Positions 1 through 8,668 of a stretch of DNA of 64,000 nucleotides are shown here, piece by piece. The stretch is taken from assembly GCA_036498945.1 (NCBI GenBank), contig DASYEQ010000008.1, forward strand, positions 61,204 to 125,203, written 5' to 3'. The notes under the pieces are model-generated. The model searched no databases. It was given only the letters and a program-made list of their open reading frames with translations, and was not told where the DNA came from. The translations under genes and the position numbers were made by a program. This stretch comes from JAQGMJ01 sp036498945 (lineage in GTDB: Bacteria; Pseudomonadota; Gammaproteobacteria; Burkholderiales; JAEUOS01). How positions within the stretch are numbered: the first letter of the stretch is position 1; each line of letters starts with the position of its first letter.

Positions 1-505
1 AATACATCATGAATGGCACCGTGAGGAATGCGCCGCCCGCCGACACCAGCCCGGCAATCACGCCGACCGCGAGGCCATAGGCGAAGATCACCGCGCGGCC
101 CGGCGGCGCCTTGCCGGGGCCGGGCTTCTTGCCCACCAGGATCTGCACGCCCGCCACCACCACGATCAGCGCGAACGCCACCGCCAGCAGGCGCTGCGGA
201 ATCAGGCTGCTGCAGGCGGTCGCCAGCAGCGTGCCGGCCACCATCGGCGGCGACAGCCGGCGGAACATCACCCAGTCCACCGAGCCGCGCTTGTGATGCT
301 GGAAGGCGGTGGCGGAAGAGGTGAAGGCGATGGAACACATCGCGGTGGCCAGCGCAATGTGGATCACGTGGTCCGGCGCCACCTTCTGCGCGGTCAGCAC
401 CGCCGAGATGATCGGCACGATGGTCATGCCGCCGCCCACGCCCAACAGACCCGCGAGAAAGCCGGCGGTGAGTCCGCCGACGGCGTAGGCCAGAAGCCAG
501 ATCAT
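1..505 (-). CDS. TauE/SafE (TSUP) family membrane exporter, N-terminal part
   Basis: Translating the minus strand from the ATG at 505 gives about 168 residues without a stop, running off the left edge, so only the N-terminal part is present. The start is hydrophobic and carries the glycine-rich motif GLLGVGGG just after the first membrane segment. A second GLVSAGGAFLTVP copy starts the second half-repeat near the edge; this duplicated pattern is typical of TSUP transporters, which export sulfite, sulfonates or similar anions. The substrate cannot be told. It starts 37 bases after the EVE-domain gene on the same strand, so the two may be cotranscribed. Confidence 0.85.
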   Translation of the reverse strand, partial: MIWLLAYAVGGLTAGFLAGLLGVGGGMTIVPIISAVLTAQKVAPDHVIHIALATAMCSIAFTSSATAFQHHKRGSVDWVMFRRLSPPMVAGTLLATACSSLIPQRLLAVAFALIVVVAGVQILVGKKPGPGKAPPGRAVIFAYGLAVGVIAGLVSAGGAFLTVPFMMY

Positions 506-542
506 GCCGGCACGCGCCGCGTTGCGCGCGCCATCGGACAGT

Positions 543-1016
543 TCATGCGATATCCACGCCCATCAGCTTCTTGGTGATGAATTTCCACTCCGGGGCTGCG
601 ACCGGCGTGATGGAAAGCCGGTTGCCGCGCTTGAGCACGATCATGTTTTCCAGCGCCTTGTGCTCGCGCAGCGCATCGAGCGAAATCAGGTCCGTCTTCC
701 GGATGAACTTCACGTCCACGCAAGACCAGTGCGGCGCTTCCTTCTTCGAGGCCTTGTCGTAATACGGGCTCTTCGGGTCGAACTGCGTGTCGTCCACGTG
801 TGCCGGCGCCGACACTTTGGCGAGTCCGGCAATGCCCGGCTCCGGACAGGACGAGTGATAGAAGAACACCAGGTCACCCACCTGCATCTGGTCGCGCATG
901 TAATTGCGCGCCTGGTAATTGCGCACCCCGAACCACGGCACCGTCTGCTTTGGCGCCTTGCCCAGATCGTCGATCGACACCTCGTCCGGCTCAGACTTCA
1001 TCAACCAGTATGGCAA
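543..1016 (-). CDS. EVE-domain protein, TTG start
   Basis: A 157-residue protein beginning PYWLMKSEPDE and containing WFGVRNYQARNYMRD and GDLVFFYHS, the hallmarks of the small stand-alone EVE domain (PUA-like fold), which is thought to bind modified bases in DNA or RNA. The length fits the family. I chose the TTG at 1016 because GGAGG lies at 1023-1027, six bases upstream, and because family members begin at this point; a longer in-frame reading to 1064 has no better site. An intrinsic terminator of the upstream 6S region ends just before the ribosome site. The biological role of this family is not settled. Confidence 0.88.
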   Translation of the reverse strand: MPYWLMKSEPDEVSIDDLGKAPKQTVPWFGVRNYQARNYMRDQMQVGDLVFFYHSSCPEPGIAGLAKVSAPAHVDDTQFDPKSPYYDKASKKEAPHWSCVDVKFIRKTDLISLDALREHKALENMIVLKRGNRLSITPVAAPEWKFITKKLMGVDIA

Positions 1017-1044
1017 GGCGCGCCTCCGGGAGGTTTTTGCCGTA

Positions 1045-1076
1045 CAAAAGAGAAAGCGGCGCAACGCGCCGCTTTC
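1045..1076 (-). terminator. Intrinsic terminator after the 6S RNA region
   Basis: Bases 1052-1062 and 1066-1076 form an 11-bp perfect stem (GAAAGCGGCGC with a 3-base loop). On the minus strand it is followed by TCTTTTG. It would end transcripts coming from zapBA and 6S RNA before the EVE gene. Confidence 0.6.
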
Positions 1077-1083
1077 CAGTTGT

Positions 1084-1154
1084 AAGAATCATCCGACTCT
1101 GCCGGTGATTCTTCCCAAATTAGCCCGCTCAAAAGTAGGTTTGTGCTTTTGAGC
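1084..1154. repeat. Two-hairpin element, copy 1
   Basis: Hairpin 1 (1084-1113) has an 8-bp lower stem, a single unpaired T at 1092 and a 3-bp upper stem. Hairpin 2 (1127-1154) has a 9-bp stem GCTCAAAAG/CTTTTGAGC and a 10-base loop TAGGTTTGTG. A second copy at 15293-15365 keeps the same architecture, bulge, spacer length and loop, while the stem sequences differ by paired changes. It lies in the 3' trailer of the 6S RNA region (minus strand). Function and correct strand are unknown. Confidence 0.6.
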
Positions 1155-1165
1155 AAACGGTTTGG

Positions 1166-1375
1166 TTCCCCGCAAATGCGGTCAGGCCCTCATCCTGAAC
1201 CTAGGGTTCAGGTCGGCCGCCTCCAAGGATCGTATCAGGGTCTTGAGCGTGCTGTCAGGGAGCTTTCGCTGTGACACGCAGACGAGACACACAACAACAA
1301 TCAAACTTTTCAGCAGCCTAGCATTAAGCTTATTGGTTCAAGGAATGTACAGGCCTTGACCAGCACTGCAGGGAA
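1166..1375 (-). ncRNA. ssrS: 6S RNA
   Basis: 6S RNA binds the sigma-70 RNA polymerase holoenzyme as an open-promoter mimic in stationary phase. The call rests on position, directly downstream of zapA as in many proteobacteria, and on structure. The minus strand carries the internal hairpin CCTGAACC-CTA-GGTTCAGG near the 3' side (1189-1210 region), a typical 6S feature. The two ends also pair: CCCTGCAGTGC...GGTCAAGGCC at the 5' end with GGCCTGACC...TTTGCGGGG at the 3' end. Ends are approximate, about 205 bases. A 9-bp inverted repeat at 1381-1412 sits just upstream. Confidence 0.8.
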
Positions 1376-1380
1376 TTCAT

Positions 1381-1412
1381 CTTAAGCGAAACCCCTTTGA
1401 CTCTCGCTTAAG
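1381..1412. repeat. Inverted repeat between zapA and 6S RNA
   Basis: CTTAAGCGA at 1381-1389 and TCGCTTAAG at 1404-1412 are perfect 9-base arms around a 14-base loop. There is no T-run on either side. It could be a processing or weak termination signal between zapA and ssrS, or part of the 6S promoter region. Confidence 0.5.
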
Positions 1413-1430
1413 ATCACTCGATCCAGGTGC

Positions 1431-1748
1431 TCAGAACAGCTTTTCCTGACTGGCAAGAGCCTCATCAAGAAGCACATTCATTGCGGTCATTCTACGCTTG
1501 TATTCCCCGATGTCAAACCCGGCGCCAGTCTTCGCGGCGAGCAGTTCGTGCGTGATATTGAGAGCTGCCATTACCGCGATGCGATCGGTGCCGGCGATCT
1601 TGCCGCTCTCCTTGATTTCACGCATTTTCTTGTCCAGGTAATCGACCGCGGCCATCAGGCTTTCGCGTTCTTCATCCGGGCAGGCGATGCGGTACTGGCG
1701 ATCCAGAATTGCGACGTCGACGTTCTTCACAGTCTTGGCGGGTGCCAT
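1431..1748 (-). CDS. zapA: Cell division protein ZapA
   Basis: A 105-residue protein with VDVAILDRQYRIACPDEE near the start and LNITHELLAAK in the middle, the conserved pattern of ZapA, which cross-links FtsZ protofilaments at the division ring. The C-terminal half is predicted helix suited to the ZapA coiled-coil tetramer. ATG at 1748 is chosen because GAGGAGG (1756-1762) lies seven bases upstream; a TTG at 1754 would add two residues. The zapB-like gene ends three bases upstream, so the pair is translated together, with 6S RNA downstream. Confidence 0.93.
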   Translation of the reverse strand: MAPAKTVKNVDVAILDRQYRIACPDEERESLMAAVDYLDKKMREIKESGKIAGTDRIAVMAALNITHELLAAKTGAGFDIGEYKRRMTAMNVLLDEALASQEKLF

Positions 1749-1750
1749 GA

Positions 1751-1954
1751 TCAAGCCTCCTCGGGAACGTCGGGCAGGCGCTCGATCAGAGATTCAAGCC
1801 GGCCGCGCGCCGCGTTGACCTTTTCCTGCAAGGTCTTGTTTTCATTCTCCAGCCGCGTGATGTGCATGCGCAGGTCGCGATTCTCCTCGCGCACCTGCTG
1901 TGCCAGCGCCACCAACTGGGCGAGCTTTTGCTCCAAATTTTCGAGCTCGGTCAT
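1751..1954 (-). CDS. zapB: ZapB-like coiled-coil division protein
   Basis: A 67-residue protein made almost wholly of heptad-like helix (LEQKLAQLVALAQQVREEN, then LENENKTLQEKV), as in ZapB and the related small coiled-coil proteins coded just before zapA in betaproteobacteria. ZapB links ZapA and FtsZ to the terminus-region protein MatP in E. coli. Assignment rests on length, coiled-coil character and the zapA neighbour, since such proteins have little conserved sequence. Confidence 0.8.
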   Translation of the reverse strand: MTELENLEQKLAQLVALAQQVREENRDLRMHITRLENENKTLQEKVNAARGRLESLIERLPDVPEEA

Positions 1955-2091
1955 AGCGAGAAATGGTCAATGAAAAAACCAGCTAAGTCAAGGGAGTATA
2001 CGTCCTTTTGAAAGTCGAATCGGAAAGGTTTTTCTTGAGGTGCAGCATTCGCGCCACAGTAAACGTCAACGCCCTGTTAAAATCCGCCCGT

Positions 2092-2322
2092 TTCGGTGTC
2101 CGGGGCTTGTTCAACGCCCCGGAAAACGGGAATCAGGAACCGGAAAGACCGCGCCCAAGGCGCCGGCCCCAAGGCAACCTGAGCTGCCCCCGCAACGGTA
2201 AGCGCCGCGGATTCGCCTGTCGAACCGCAGGGCCGGACCACCAGCCACTGCCTTCCCAAGGATTCCTTGGGTGGCGGGAAGGCGTCCGGCCTGTCGGCGT
2301 CAGCCCGGATACCGGCCGGAAC
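2092..2322 (+). ncRNA. Cobalamin (B12) riboswitch
   Basis: The leader contains the core motif GCTGCCCCCGCAACGGTAAGC (about 2191-2211) and the B12 box CAGCCCGGATACCGGCC (2301-2317), both diagnostic for adenosylcobalamin-class riboswitches. A strong hairpin at 2342-2370, just before the receptor gene, is a candidate expression platform. Cobalamin binding should lower expression of the TonB-dependent receptor downstream and probably the whole btu operon. About 135 bases between zapB and the riboswitch hold the divergent promoters; a candidate -10, TTAAAAT, lies just before the riboswitch near 2078. Confidence 0.93.
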
Positions 2323-2341
2323 GTTCGTGAGTGGCTGCGGA

Positions 2342-2370
2342 GGGCGGCCGGCGCGTGTCCGGCCGCGCCC
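2342..2370 (+). promoter_or_regulatory. Candidate riboswitch expression-platform hairpin
   Basis: GGGCGGCCGG at 2342-2351 pairs with CCGGCCGCGCCC at 2359-2370, with a two-base bulge. It lies between the B12 box and the receptor start. No U-run follows, so it is more likely to be an anti-anti structure than a plain terminator. Confidence 0.45.
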
Positions 2371-2474
2371 TTGCTGCCGTACTCCTGCCGTCCAGCATAA
2401 AAAATCCTCCGCCCATTCGTTCGCAACGCAGCAAATCGGGCGAAGCGGGGACGCTGGCCCGGAGGGAGAAAAAC

Positions 2475-4574
2475 TTGTCTTACCCAACCGCAATGCCGCG
2501 GACCCGCCTGCTTGGCCTGGTCCTGGCCCTGCATGGCGTTTACGCCTTCGCGCAATCATCCGGCAGCCAGCCGCCCACGCAAAACAGCGACCTGCCGCCG
2601 GTGGTGGTGACCGGCTCGCGCTTTCCCGAGCAACTCGATCCCACCGCGGCCATCGGCACCACCGTCATCACCGGCCAAGACATCCGCAATAGCGGTGCCA
2701 TCACCGTCTACGATGCCCTGCGGCGCCTAGGCGGCGTACAGACCCGCGCCAACCTATCCGGCACGCCCGACGACACCATCGACCTGCGCGGCTTCGGCGT
2801 CACCGGCGACCAGAACACCCTGGTGCTGATCGACGGCGTTCGCGTCTCCGAGAACGAGCTGCAAAGCGCGCGCCTCTCATCCGTGCCGCTGGACAGCATC
2901 GACCGCATCGAGATCGTGCGCGGCAGCGGCGCCGTGCTCTACGGCGGCGGCGCCACCGGCGGGGTGATCAACGTCATCACCAAGAGCGCCCGCGTCGGCA
3001 GCAAGAGCCTGAACGCGGGCGTGCTCGCCGGCAGCTACGGCACCACCAACTACAGCACCGACGGCGCCATCGCCAGCGGCCCCTTGAGCTTCCTCGGCGG
3101 CAACTCGGTCGGCCTGGACTTCGCCACCAACCAATACGACTCCGACAACTACCGCAAGAACAACGCGGTGGCCCAGCAGAACATCTCCGGGCGCCTGCGC
3201 GTCATCGGCAGCAACGGCGAAGCCGGTGTGCGGGTGGCCTCCGAGCGTACCCATTCGCAGTTGCCGGGCGCACTGTCGATCCAGAACTATCAGAACGATC
3301 CGCGCCAGGCCAACACGCCCAACGACTGGGCCGACACCGACGCCAACCGCTATACCTTCTACGGCAACTACCGCTGGCGCTATGTCGAGATCGCCGCCGA
3401 TGTCTATCGCCGCGACAAGGTGGACCGCTTCTACAACGACTTCGGCAGCGGCGGCGGCAGCCAGTTCACCCGCGCCGGTTCCGGTATCGACGGCTTGAGC
3501 CCGCGCCTGCGCATCACCGCGCCGGTCTTCGGGCTGGCCAACCAGCTGGTGCTGGGCTACGACCGTTCGCGCTGGCTGTACACCAACCAGCAGGCCTTCG
3601 TCGGGGCCGGCGGCGCCAGCGAGGGCGACCTCGCCAACGGCAACCTCAGCTCGGACGAGCAAGGCACCCAGCACAACGAGGCCTTTTACTTCAAGGACGA
3701 CCTCAACATCGGCCCGGTGCGCCTGACCGCGGGCGCGCGCCGCGAGACCCTCAAGCAGAGCACCTTCAATTCCACCGGCTTTTCCGCTACCGGCTTCACC
3801 ACCAACGACCGCAAGCTGCACGCGGAGGAACTCGGCGTAGCGTGGAATTTCCTCAAGGACTGGACCGTCTACGCCAAGGGTGGCAACAGCTACCGCATCG
3901 GCAACATCGACGAAAACCGCTTCCGCTTTCCCGCGCCCGGTTTCCTGCTGCCGCAGACCTCGCGCGATGCCGAAGCCGGCTTCTCCTATGCCTCGCGCCC
4001 GCTGGACGTCGACCTGCGCTATTTCGAGAGCCGCCTGGAAAACGAGATCATGTTCGTGCCGGCCACGGTGTTTCCCACCAACGGCGCCAACATCAACCTC
4101 TCGCCTACCAAGCGCGACGGCGCTGAACTGACGGCCAAATGGCGTCCGCGCGCCGACTTCGACCTCACCGCCTTCTACACCTACGTGCGTGCGCGCTTTC
4201 GCAGCGGCACCTTCGGCGGCGCCGACATCACCGGCAAGGACGTGCCGCTGGCGCCACGCAACCGTGCCAGCCTGCAGGCGAACTGGCGCATTACCCCGGT
4301 GGATGCGGTCAACCTCGGCTGGCAGTACGTCGGCAACCAGGTCTACGACAACGACCAGGCCAATACCTTCGGTTCGCGCATCCCCGCCTACGCCACCATC
4401 GACGCCAAGTACACGCGCAAGATCGGCAACGTCGACCTGAGCGTGATCGGCACCAACCTGACCAACCGCGGCTACTTTGCCTACGGCGTGATCAGCGGCA
4501 GCGGCACCGGCGCCTCCAATGTCTACCCGGAACGGCGGCGCGCGATTTTCGTCAGTGCCGCGGCGCATTTCTAG
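2475..4574 (+). CDS. btuB: TonB-dependent cobalamin receptor (BtuB type)
   Basis: A 699-residue outer-membrane receptor. After a signal peptide ending near VYAFAQ come a TonB-box-like PPVVVTGSR stretch, a plug domain with LIDGVRV and IEIVRGSGAVLYGGGATGGVINVITK, and a 22-strand barrel ending in the terminal phenylalanine expected of outer-membrane proteins. It imports vitamin B12 with TonB energy; the riboswitch ahead and the ABC genes behind support cobalamin as substrate. I chose TTG at 2475 because GGAGGGAG (2461-2468) lies just upstream; ATG at 2493 is in frame and also yields a good signal peptide, but lacks such a site. Confidence 0.93.
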   Translation: MSYPTAMPRTRLLGLVLALHGVYAFAQSSGSQPPTQNSDLPPVVVTGSRFPEQLDPTAAIGTTVITGQDIRNSGAITVYDALRRLGGVQTRANLSGTPDDTIDLRGFGVTGDQNTLVLIDGVRVSENELQSARLSSVPLDSIDRIEIVRGSGAVLYGGGATGGVINVITKSARVGSKSLNAGVLAGSYGTTNYSTDGAIASGPLSFLGGNSVGLDFATNQYDSDNYRKNNAVAQQNISGRLRVIGSNGEAGVRVASERTHSQLPGALSIQNYQNDPRQANTPNDWADTDANRYTFYGNYRWRYVEIAADVYRRDKVDRFYNDFGSGGGSQFTRAGSGIDGLSPRLRITAPVFGLANQLVLGYDRSRWLYTNQQAFVGAGGASEGDLANGNLSSDEQGTQHNEAFYFKDDLNIGPVRLTAGARRETLKQSTFNSTGFSATGFTTNDRKLHAEELGVAWNFLKDWTVYAKGGNSYRIGNIDENRFRFPAPGFLLPQTSRDAEAGFSYASRPLDVDLRYFESRLENEIMFVPATVFPTNGANINLSPTKRDGAELTAKWRPRADFDLTAFYTYVRARFRSGTFGGADITGKDVPLAPRNRASLQANWRITPVDAVNLGWQYVGNQVYDNDQANTFGSRIPAYATIDAKYTRKIGNVDLSVIGTNLTNRGYFAYGVISGSGTGASNVYPERRRAIFVSAAAHF

Positions 4575-4635
4575 CCGCGGATTGACGACGGGACGAGCCT
4601 GTTAAAGTCGGGGCCTGATTTCCAGCCGATACCGC

Positions 4636-5608
4636 ATGCGCCGTCCCTTGCTGCTCTGGTTTTTGCTTGCCGCGCTCGCGTTGGTGGCCTTCACGCTGGC
4701 ACTGATGAGTGGCAGCCTGGCGCTTTCGCCCGCCACGGTGCTGCATGCGCTCGCCGGCGGCGAGCAGGCGGACGTGGTATTGCGCCTGCGCCTGCCGCGC
4801 GCGCTCGCCGCCTTCGGCGTCGGTGGCGCGCTGGCGCTGGCGGGCGCGTTGATGCAGGCGTTGTTGCGCAACGCCCTGGCCGAGCCTTACCTGCTGGGAG
4901 CCTCGGGCGGCGCTGCCATCGGCGCCTTGCTGGCCATGCTTGCCGGCGCGGCGCTGGCCTGGGTCAACCTCGGCGCGGCCGTGGGTGCGACGGCGGTGAT
5001 GGGCTTGCTGATGCTGCTGGCGCGGCGCGACTTCGGTGACGAGATTGCGCCCGGCGGTGCGGTGCGCCTGCTCCTTTCCGGGGTTGCGCTGGCGGCCATC
5101 AGCGGCGCGCTGGTGGCCCTGATCCTGGCGTTGGCGCCGGAGGCGCAGTTGCGTGGCATGCTGTTCTGGCTCCTGGGGGATCTGGCCGGGGTGGACGATA
5201 GCCGCGCTGTCTGGCTGGCGCTGCTCGCCGCCTTCCTGATTGCCTATCCTTGTGCCCGTTCCCTCAATGTGCTCGCGCGCGGCGATGCGCTCGCCGCCTC
5301 GCTCGGGGTCAACGTGCGCGCGTTGCGGCTGACTGCCTTCGGCGCCGCTTCGCTTGCGACAGCGGCGGCGGTGGCCACCGCCGGCACCGTCGGCTTTGTC
5401 GGCCTGGTGGCGCCGCACCTGGTGCGTCTGGTCAGCGGCAATGACCAGCGCGTGCTCCTGCCGGCCTGCGTGCTCACCGGCGGCAGCCTGTTGCTGCTGG
5501 CCGATACCCTGGCACGCACCGTCGCCGCGCCCCTGCAATTGCCGACCGGGGCGGTGATGTCGCTGGTCGGCGCGCCGCTGTTTCTCGCCTTGCTGTGGAG
5601 GGATGCGC

Positions 5609-5616
<8 letters not shown>
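4636..5616 (+). CDS. btuC: Cobalamin ABC transporter permease
   Basis: A 326-residue FecCD/BtuC-family permease with about ten hydrophobic segments. It carries the family signature LRLPRALAAFGVGGALALAGALMQ and the C-terminal VGFVGLVAPHLVR motif, the loop that couples to the ATPase. It would form the inner-membrane channel of the B12 importer with the following ATPase and the binding protein coded on the opposite strand. The ATPase start overlaps its last codons, indicating coupled translation. A sequence like a beta-proteobacterial -10 (TTAAAGT, about 4603) hints at an extra promoter in the 61-base gap after the receptor gene. Confidence 0.93.
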
Positions 5617-6397
<781 letters not shown>

Positions 6398-6409
6398 GTT
6401 CAACCAGTC

Positions 6410-7285
6410 TCAGGGGCGGGTGCGCGCCTGGTCGAACTGGCGGCACAGCATCTCGACGCCATCAAGTACGCGTGGTGAAAGCCGCGTGATCGAATCCGGC
6501 GGCAAAAAGAACAAGTTGTTGCGGCGTACCGCCGTCAGGTGCTGCCAGCGCTTCCAGTCGTCCAGCCAGGGCGGGCGCGACGCGTCGGCGCCGGTGGCGA
6601 CGATCACCTGCGGGTCGGCCGCCAGCACGGCTTCGACATCCACGGTCGGCACCAGTGCCGGCAGCGCGCCGAACACGTTCTGGCCGCCGCAGGTGCGGAT
6701 GGCGTCCGAGATCAGTTGGCTGCCGTTGACGGTCATCAGGGGCTGGTCCCAGATCTGGAAAAACACCTTGAGCGGCGCCTTGCCGCTGTTCTCGCGCGTG
6801 AGAAGCGCGAGGCGCTCGTCGTATCGCCGGGCCGCCTGCGCCGCCACCGCATCCGTGCCGGCCAGGCGCCCGAGAACGGCGACCGCCGGCCCGATGTCGG
6901 CGAGCTTGCCGGGCTGGCTGTAGAACATCGGCAGGCCAAGACGGTGCAACTGCTCCAGCTGCGCCTGCGCATTGCCGTGGCGCCACACCACGATCAGATC
7001 CGGATGCAGTGCAAGAATACGTTCCAGGTCCAGGCGCTGGTTGTCGCCGACGCGCGGGATCGCCTTGGCGCCTTCCGGGTAGTCGCTGTACTCGACGGCG
7101 CCGACGACCTTGCTCCCCGCGCCGGCGGCGAACAGCAGCTCGGTGACGTGCGGCGCCAGGCTGACGATGCGCTGCGCCGGGCCGGGGAGCGTGAGCACGT
7201 TGCCAGCGTCGTCGCTGACGGTGATCGGCGCGGCCTGCGCGGCGGCGCACAGGCAAAACAGCAGCAGGGCGAGCGCGCGCCTCAC
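6410..7285 (-). CDS. btuF: Periplasmic cobalamin-binding protein
   Basis: A 291-residue class III binding protein. A signal peptide (RRALALLLFCLCAAAQA) is followed by RIVSLAPHVTELLFAAGAG and VVGAVEYSDYP, then DLIVVWRHGN, the pattern of BtuF-type proteins that hand B12 to the permease. Start is the GTG at 7285, whose bases overlap the stop of cobU (GTGA), so the pair is translationally coupled. Opposite orientation to btuBCD means it is outside the control of the riboswitch seen upstream of btuB; I see no second riboswitch ahead of cobU. Confidence 0.92.
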   Translation of the reverse strand: MRRALALLLFCLCAAAQAAPITVSDDAGNVLTLPGPAQRIVSLAPHVTELLFAAGAGSKVVGAVEYSDYPEGAKAIPRVGDNQRLDLERILALHPDLIVVWRHGNAQAQLEQLHRLGLPMFYSQPGKLADIGPAVAVLGRLAGTDAVAAQAARRYDERLALLTRENSGKAPLKVFFQIWDQPLMTVNGSQLISDAIRTCGGQNVFGALPALVPTVDVEAVLAADPQVIVATGADASRPPWLDDWKRWQHLTAVRRNNLFFLPPDSITRLSPRVLDGVEMLCRQFDQARTRP

Positions 7286-7830
7286 GCCTTCAGCTCCAGC
7301 GGCAGGCCGGCCACCATCAGGGTCACGCGTTGCGCCTGCGCGGCAACCGCCTGGTTCAGGCGCCCCATTTCGTCGGTGAAAAAGCGCGTCAGCGCGCCCA
7401 AAGGCACCACGCCGAAACCGATCTCGTTGCTCACGCACAAGACCGTGCCGGGCAATCCAGGCAGTGCTTCCAGTAGGGCTGCATGTTCGCGCGCATAAGC
7501 GGGTGGCGGCTCAATCACACCCTCGGCGGCTTCATGCTCGCGGCCGTCGAAGAGCAGGTTGGTCAGCCACAGCGTCAGGCAATCGACGATTACCAGCCGG
7601 CCCGGCGCCGCATGGCGGCGCAGCGCGCCTGCCAGCTCCAGCGGTGCCTCTGCCGTCTGCCAGTGCGCCGGCCGTTGCGCGCGATGATGCGCGATGCGCG
7701 CGCGCATTTCCGCATCCCCGGCGCGCGCGGTGGCGATGTAGGTGACGGGCGTGCCAGCGGCGATCGCCAGCCGCTCGGCGTGGCCGCTCTTGCCGGAGCG
7801 CGCGCCGCCCAGGATGAGGTGCAGGGACAT
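7282..7830 (-). CDS. cobU: Adenosylcobinamide kinase / guanylyltransferase
   Basis: A 182-residue protein with P-loop GGARSGKS at the N terminus, VDCLTLWLTN and SNEIGFGVVP, all hallmarks of CobU/CobP. The enzyme phosphorylates adenosylcobinamide and transfers GMP to it, a late step in nucleotide-loop assembly and in salvage of imported cobinamide. Placement in an operon with btuF fits a salvage role. No other cobalamin biosynthesis genes occur in this window. Confidence 0.95.
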   Translation of the reverse strand: MSLHLILGGARSGKSGHAERLAIAAGTPVTYIATARAGDAEMRARIAHHRAQRPAHWQTAEAPLELAGALRRHAAPGRLVIVDCLTLWLTNLLFDGREHEAAEGVIEPPPAYAREHAALLEALPGLPGTVLCVSNEIGFGVVPLGALTRFFTDEMGRLNQAVAAQAQRVTLMVAGLPLELKA

Positions 7831-7902
7831 GGGCGCGATTGTACGGGGCGATGCGCATGCGGGGCTGCGATAATACGTATTTGGATCTGCGTACTTCCCG
7901 CC

Positions 7903-8364
7903 ATGTTGATCACCCGCCAGTTGCTTGACGAAGTTTCCGCCGAAGCTGCCGCCAGCCCGCGCCGGCGCAGGAACCGCAACTTCCACGCCGCCAATGAAGA
8001 CGCGGCGCACCGCCTGCTCAATGCCCTGGAGCCGGATTCCTACGTGCTGCCGCATCGCCACCTCGACCCGGGCAAGGACGAGACCATCGTTGCCTTGCGC
8101 GGGCGCTTCGGCCTGGTGCTGTTCGACGAACAAGGCGCCGTGCAAAGCACGGCGGTGCTGGCGGCCGACGGCGCGACGCTTGGCGTGAACATTCCGCACG
8201 GCACCTACCACTCGTTGGTCGCGCTTGAACCGGGCTCGGTGTTTTTCGAGGCCAAGGCCGGGCCCTACGTGGCGGTTACCGATGCCGAGCGCGCCGCCTG
8301 GGCGCCGGCCGAGGGCACGCCGGAGGCGGTGGTTTATCTGGAGCGCATGCGCGGGTTGTTCTAA
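7903..8364 (+). CDS. WbuC-family cupin metalloprotein
   Basis: A 153-residue cupin-fold protein. YVLPHRHLDPGKDETIVALRGRF supplies two histidines and a glutamate of the cupin metal site, and IPHGTYHSLVAL the third histidine pair, as in the WbuC family often found near O-antigen genes. The precise reaction is unknown. It is read alone, divergent from cobU, and its stop codon overlaps the stop of the convergent acylphosphatase gene. Confidence 0.8.
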   Translation: MLITRQLLDEVSAEAAASPRRRRNRNFHAANEDAAHRLLNALEPDSYVLPHRHLDPGKDETIVALRGRFGLVLFDEQGAVQSTAVLAADGATLGVNIPHGTYHSLVALEPGSVFFEAKAGPYVAVTDAERAAWAPAEGTPEAVVYLERMRGLF

Positions 8365-8654
8365 CCGTCGGCGCGCACGTGAAAGCCGGCGAAGGGGCCT
8401 TGGTTGCCTTCACCGCCTTCGTTTTCCTGGACCCGGTCGACGCGCGCGTGCGGCGGCCCGTGATGGGCCCAGGCAGCGAGATCGTCCGCCGCCTTTTGCG
8501 TTCCCTGCACCACGGCTTCCACGCTGCCGTCGCGGCAGTTGCGCACCCAGCCCTTCAGCCCCAGCTGCTGCGCCATGGCGACCAGCGAAGCGCGATAACC
8601 CACGCCCTGCACGCGGCCGGTGATGCGCAGATGGCGGGTGACGGCATCGCTCAT
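8361..8654 (-). CDS. acyP: Acylphosphatase
   Basis: A 97-residue protein with GRVQGVGYRASLVAMAQQLGLKGWVRN, the acylphosphatase signature including the phosphate-binding arginine and the catalytic asparagine, then DGSVEAVVQG. It hydrolyses the carboxyl-phosphate bond of acylphosphates. It starts 14 bases after the SulP transporter gene, so it is probably the second gene of that operon. Confidence 0.93.
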   Translation of the reverse strand: MSDAVTRHLRITGRVQGVGYRASLVAMAQQLGLKGWVRNCRDGSVEAVVQGTQKAADDLAAWAHHGPPHARVDRVQENEGGEGNQGPFAGFHVRADG

Positions 8655-8668
8655 GAATTGGTATCTTT

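Noticed and set aside
2877..4568. 563-residue open frame antisense to the B12 receptor gene
   Set aside because: High GC leaves few stops in other frames; the sequence is Val/Ala/Gly/Asp-biased without motifs, and the sense frame is a clear receptor.
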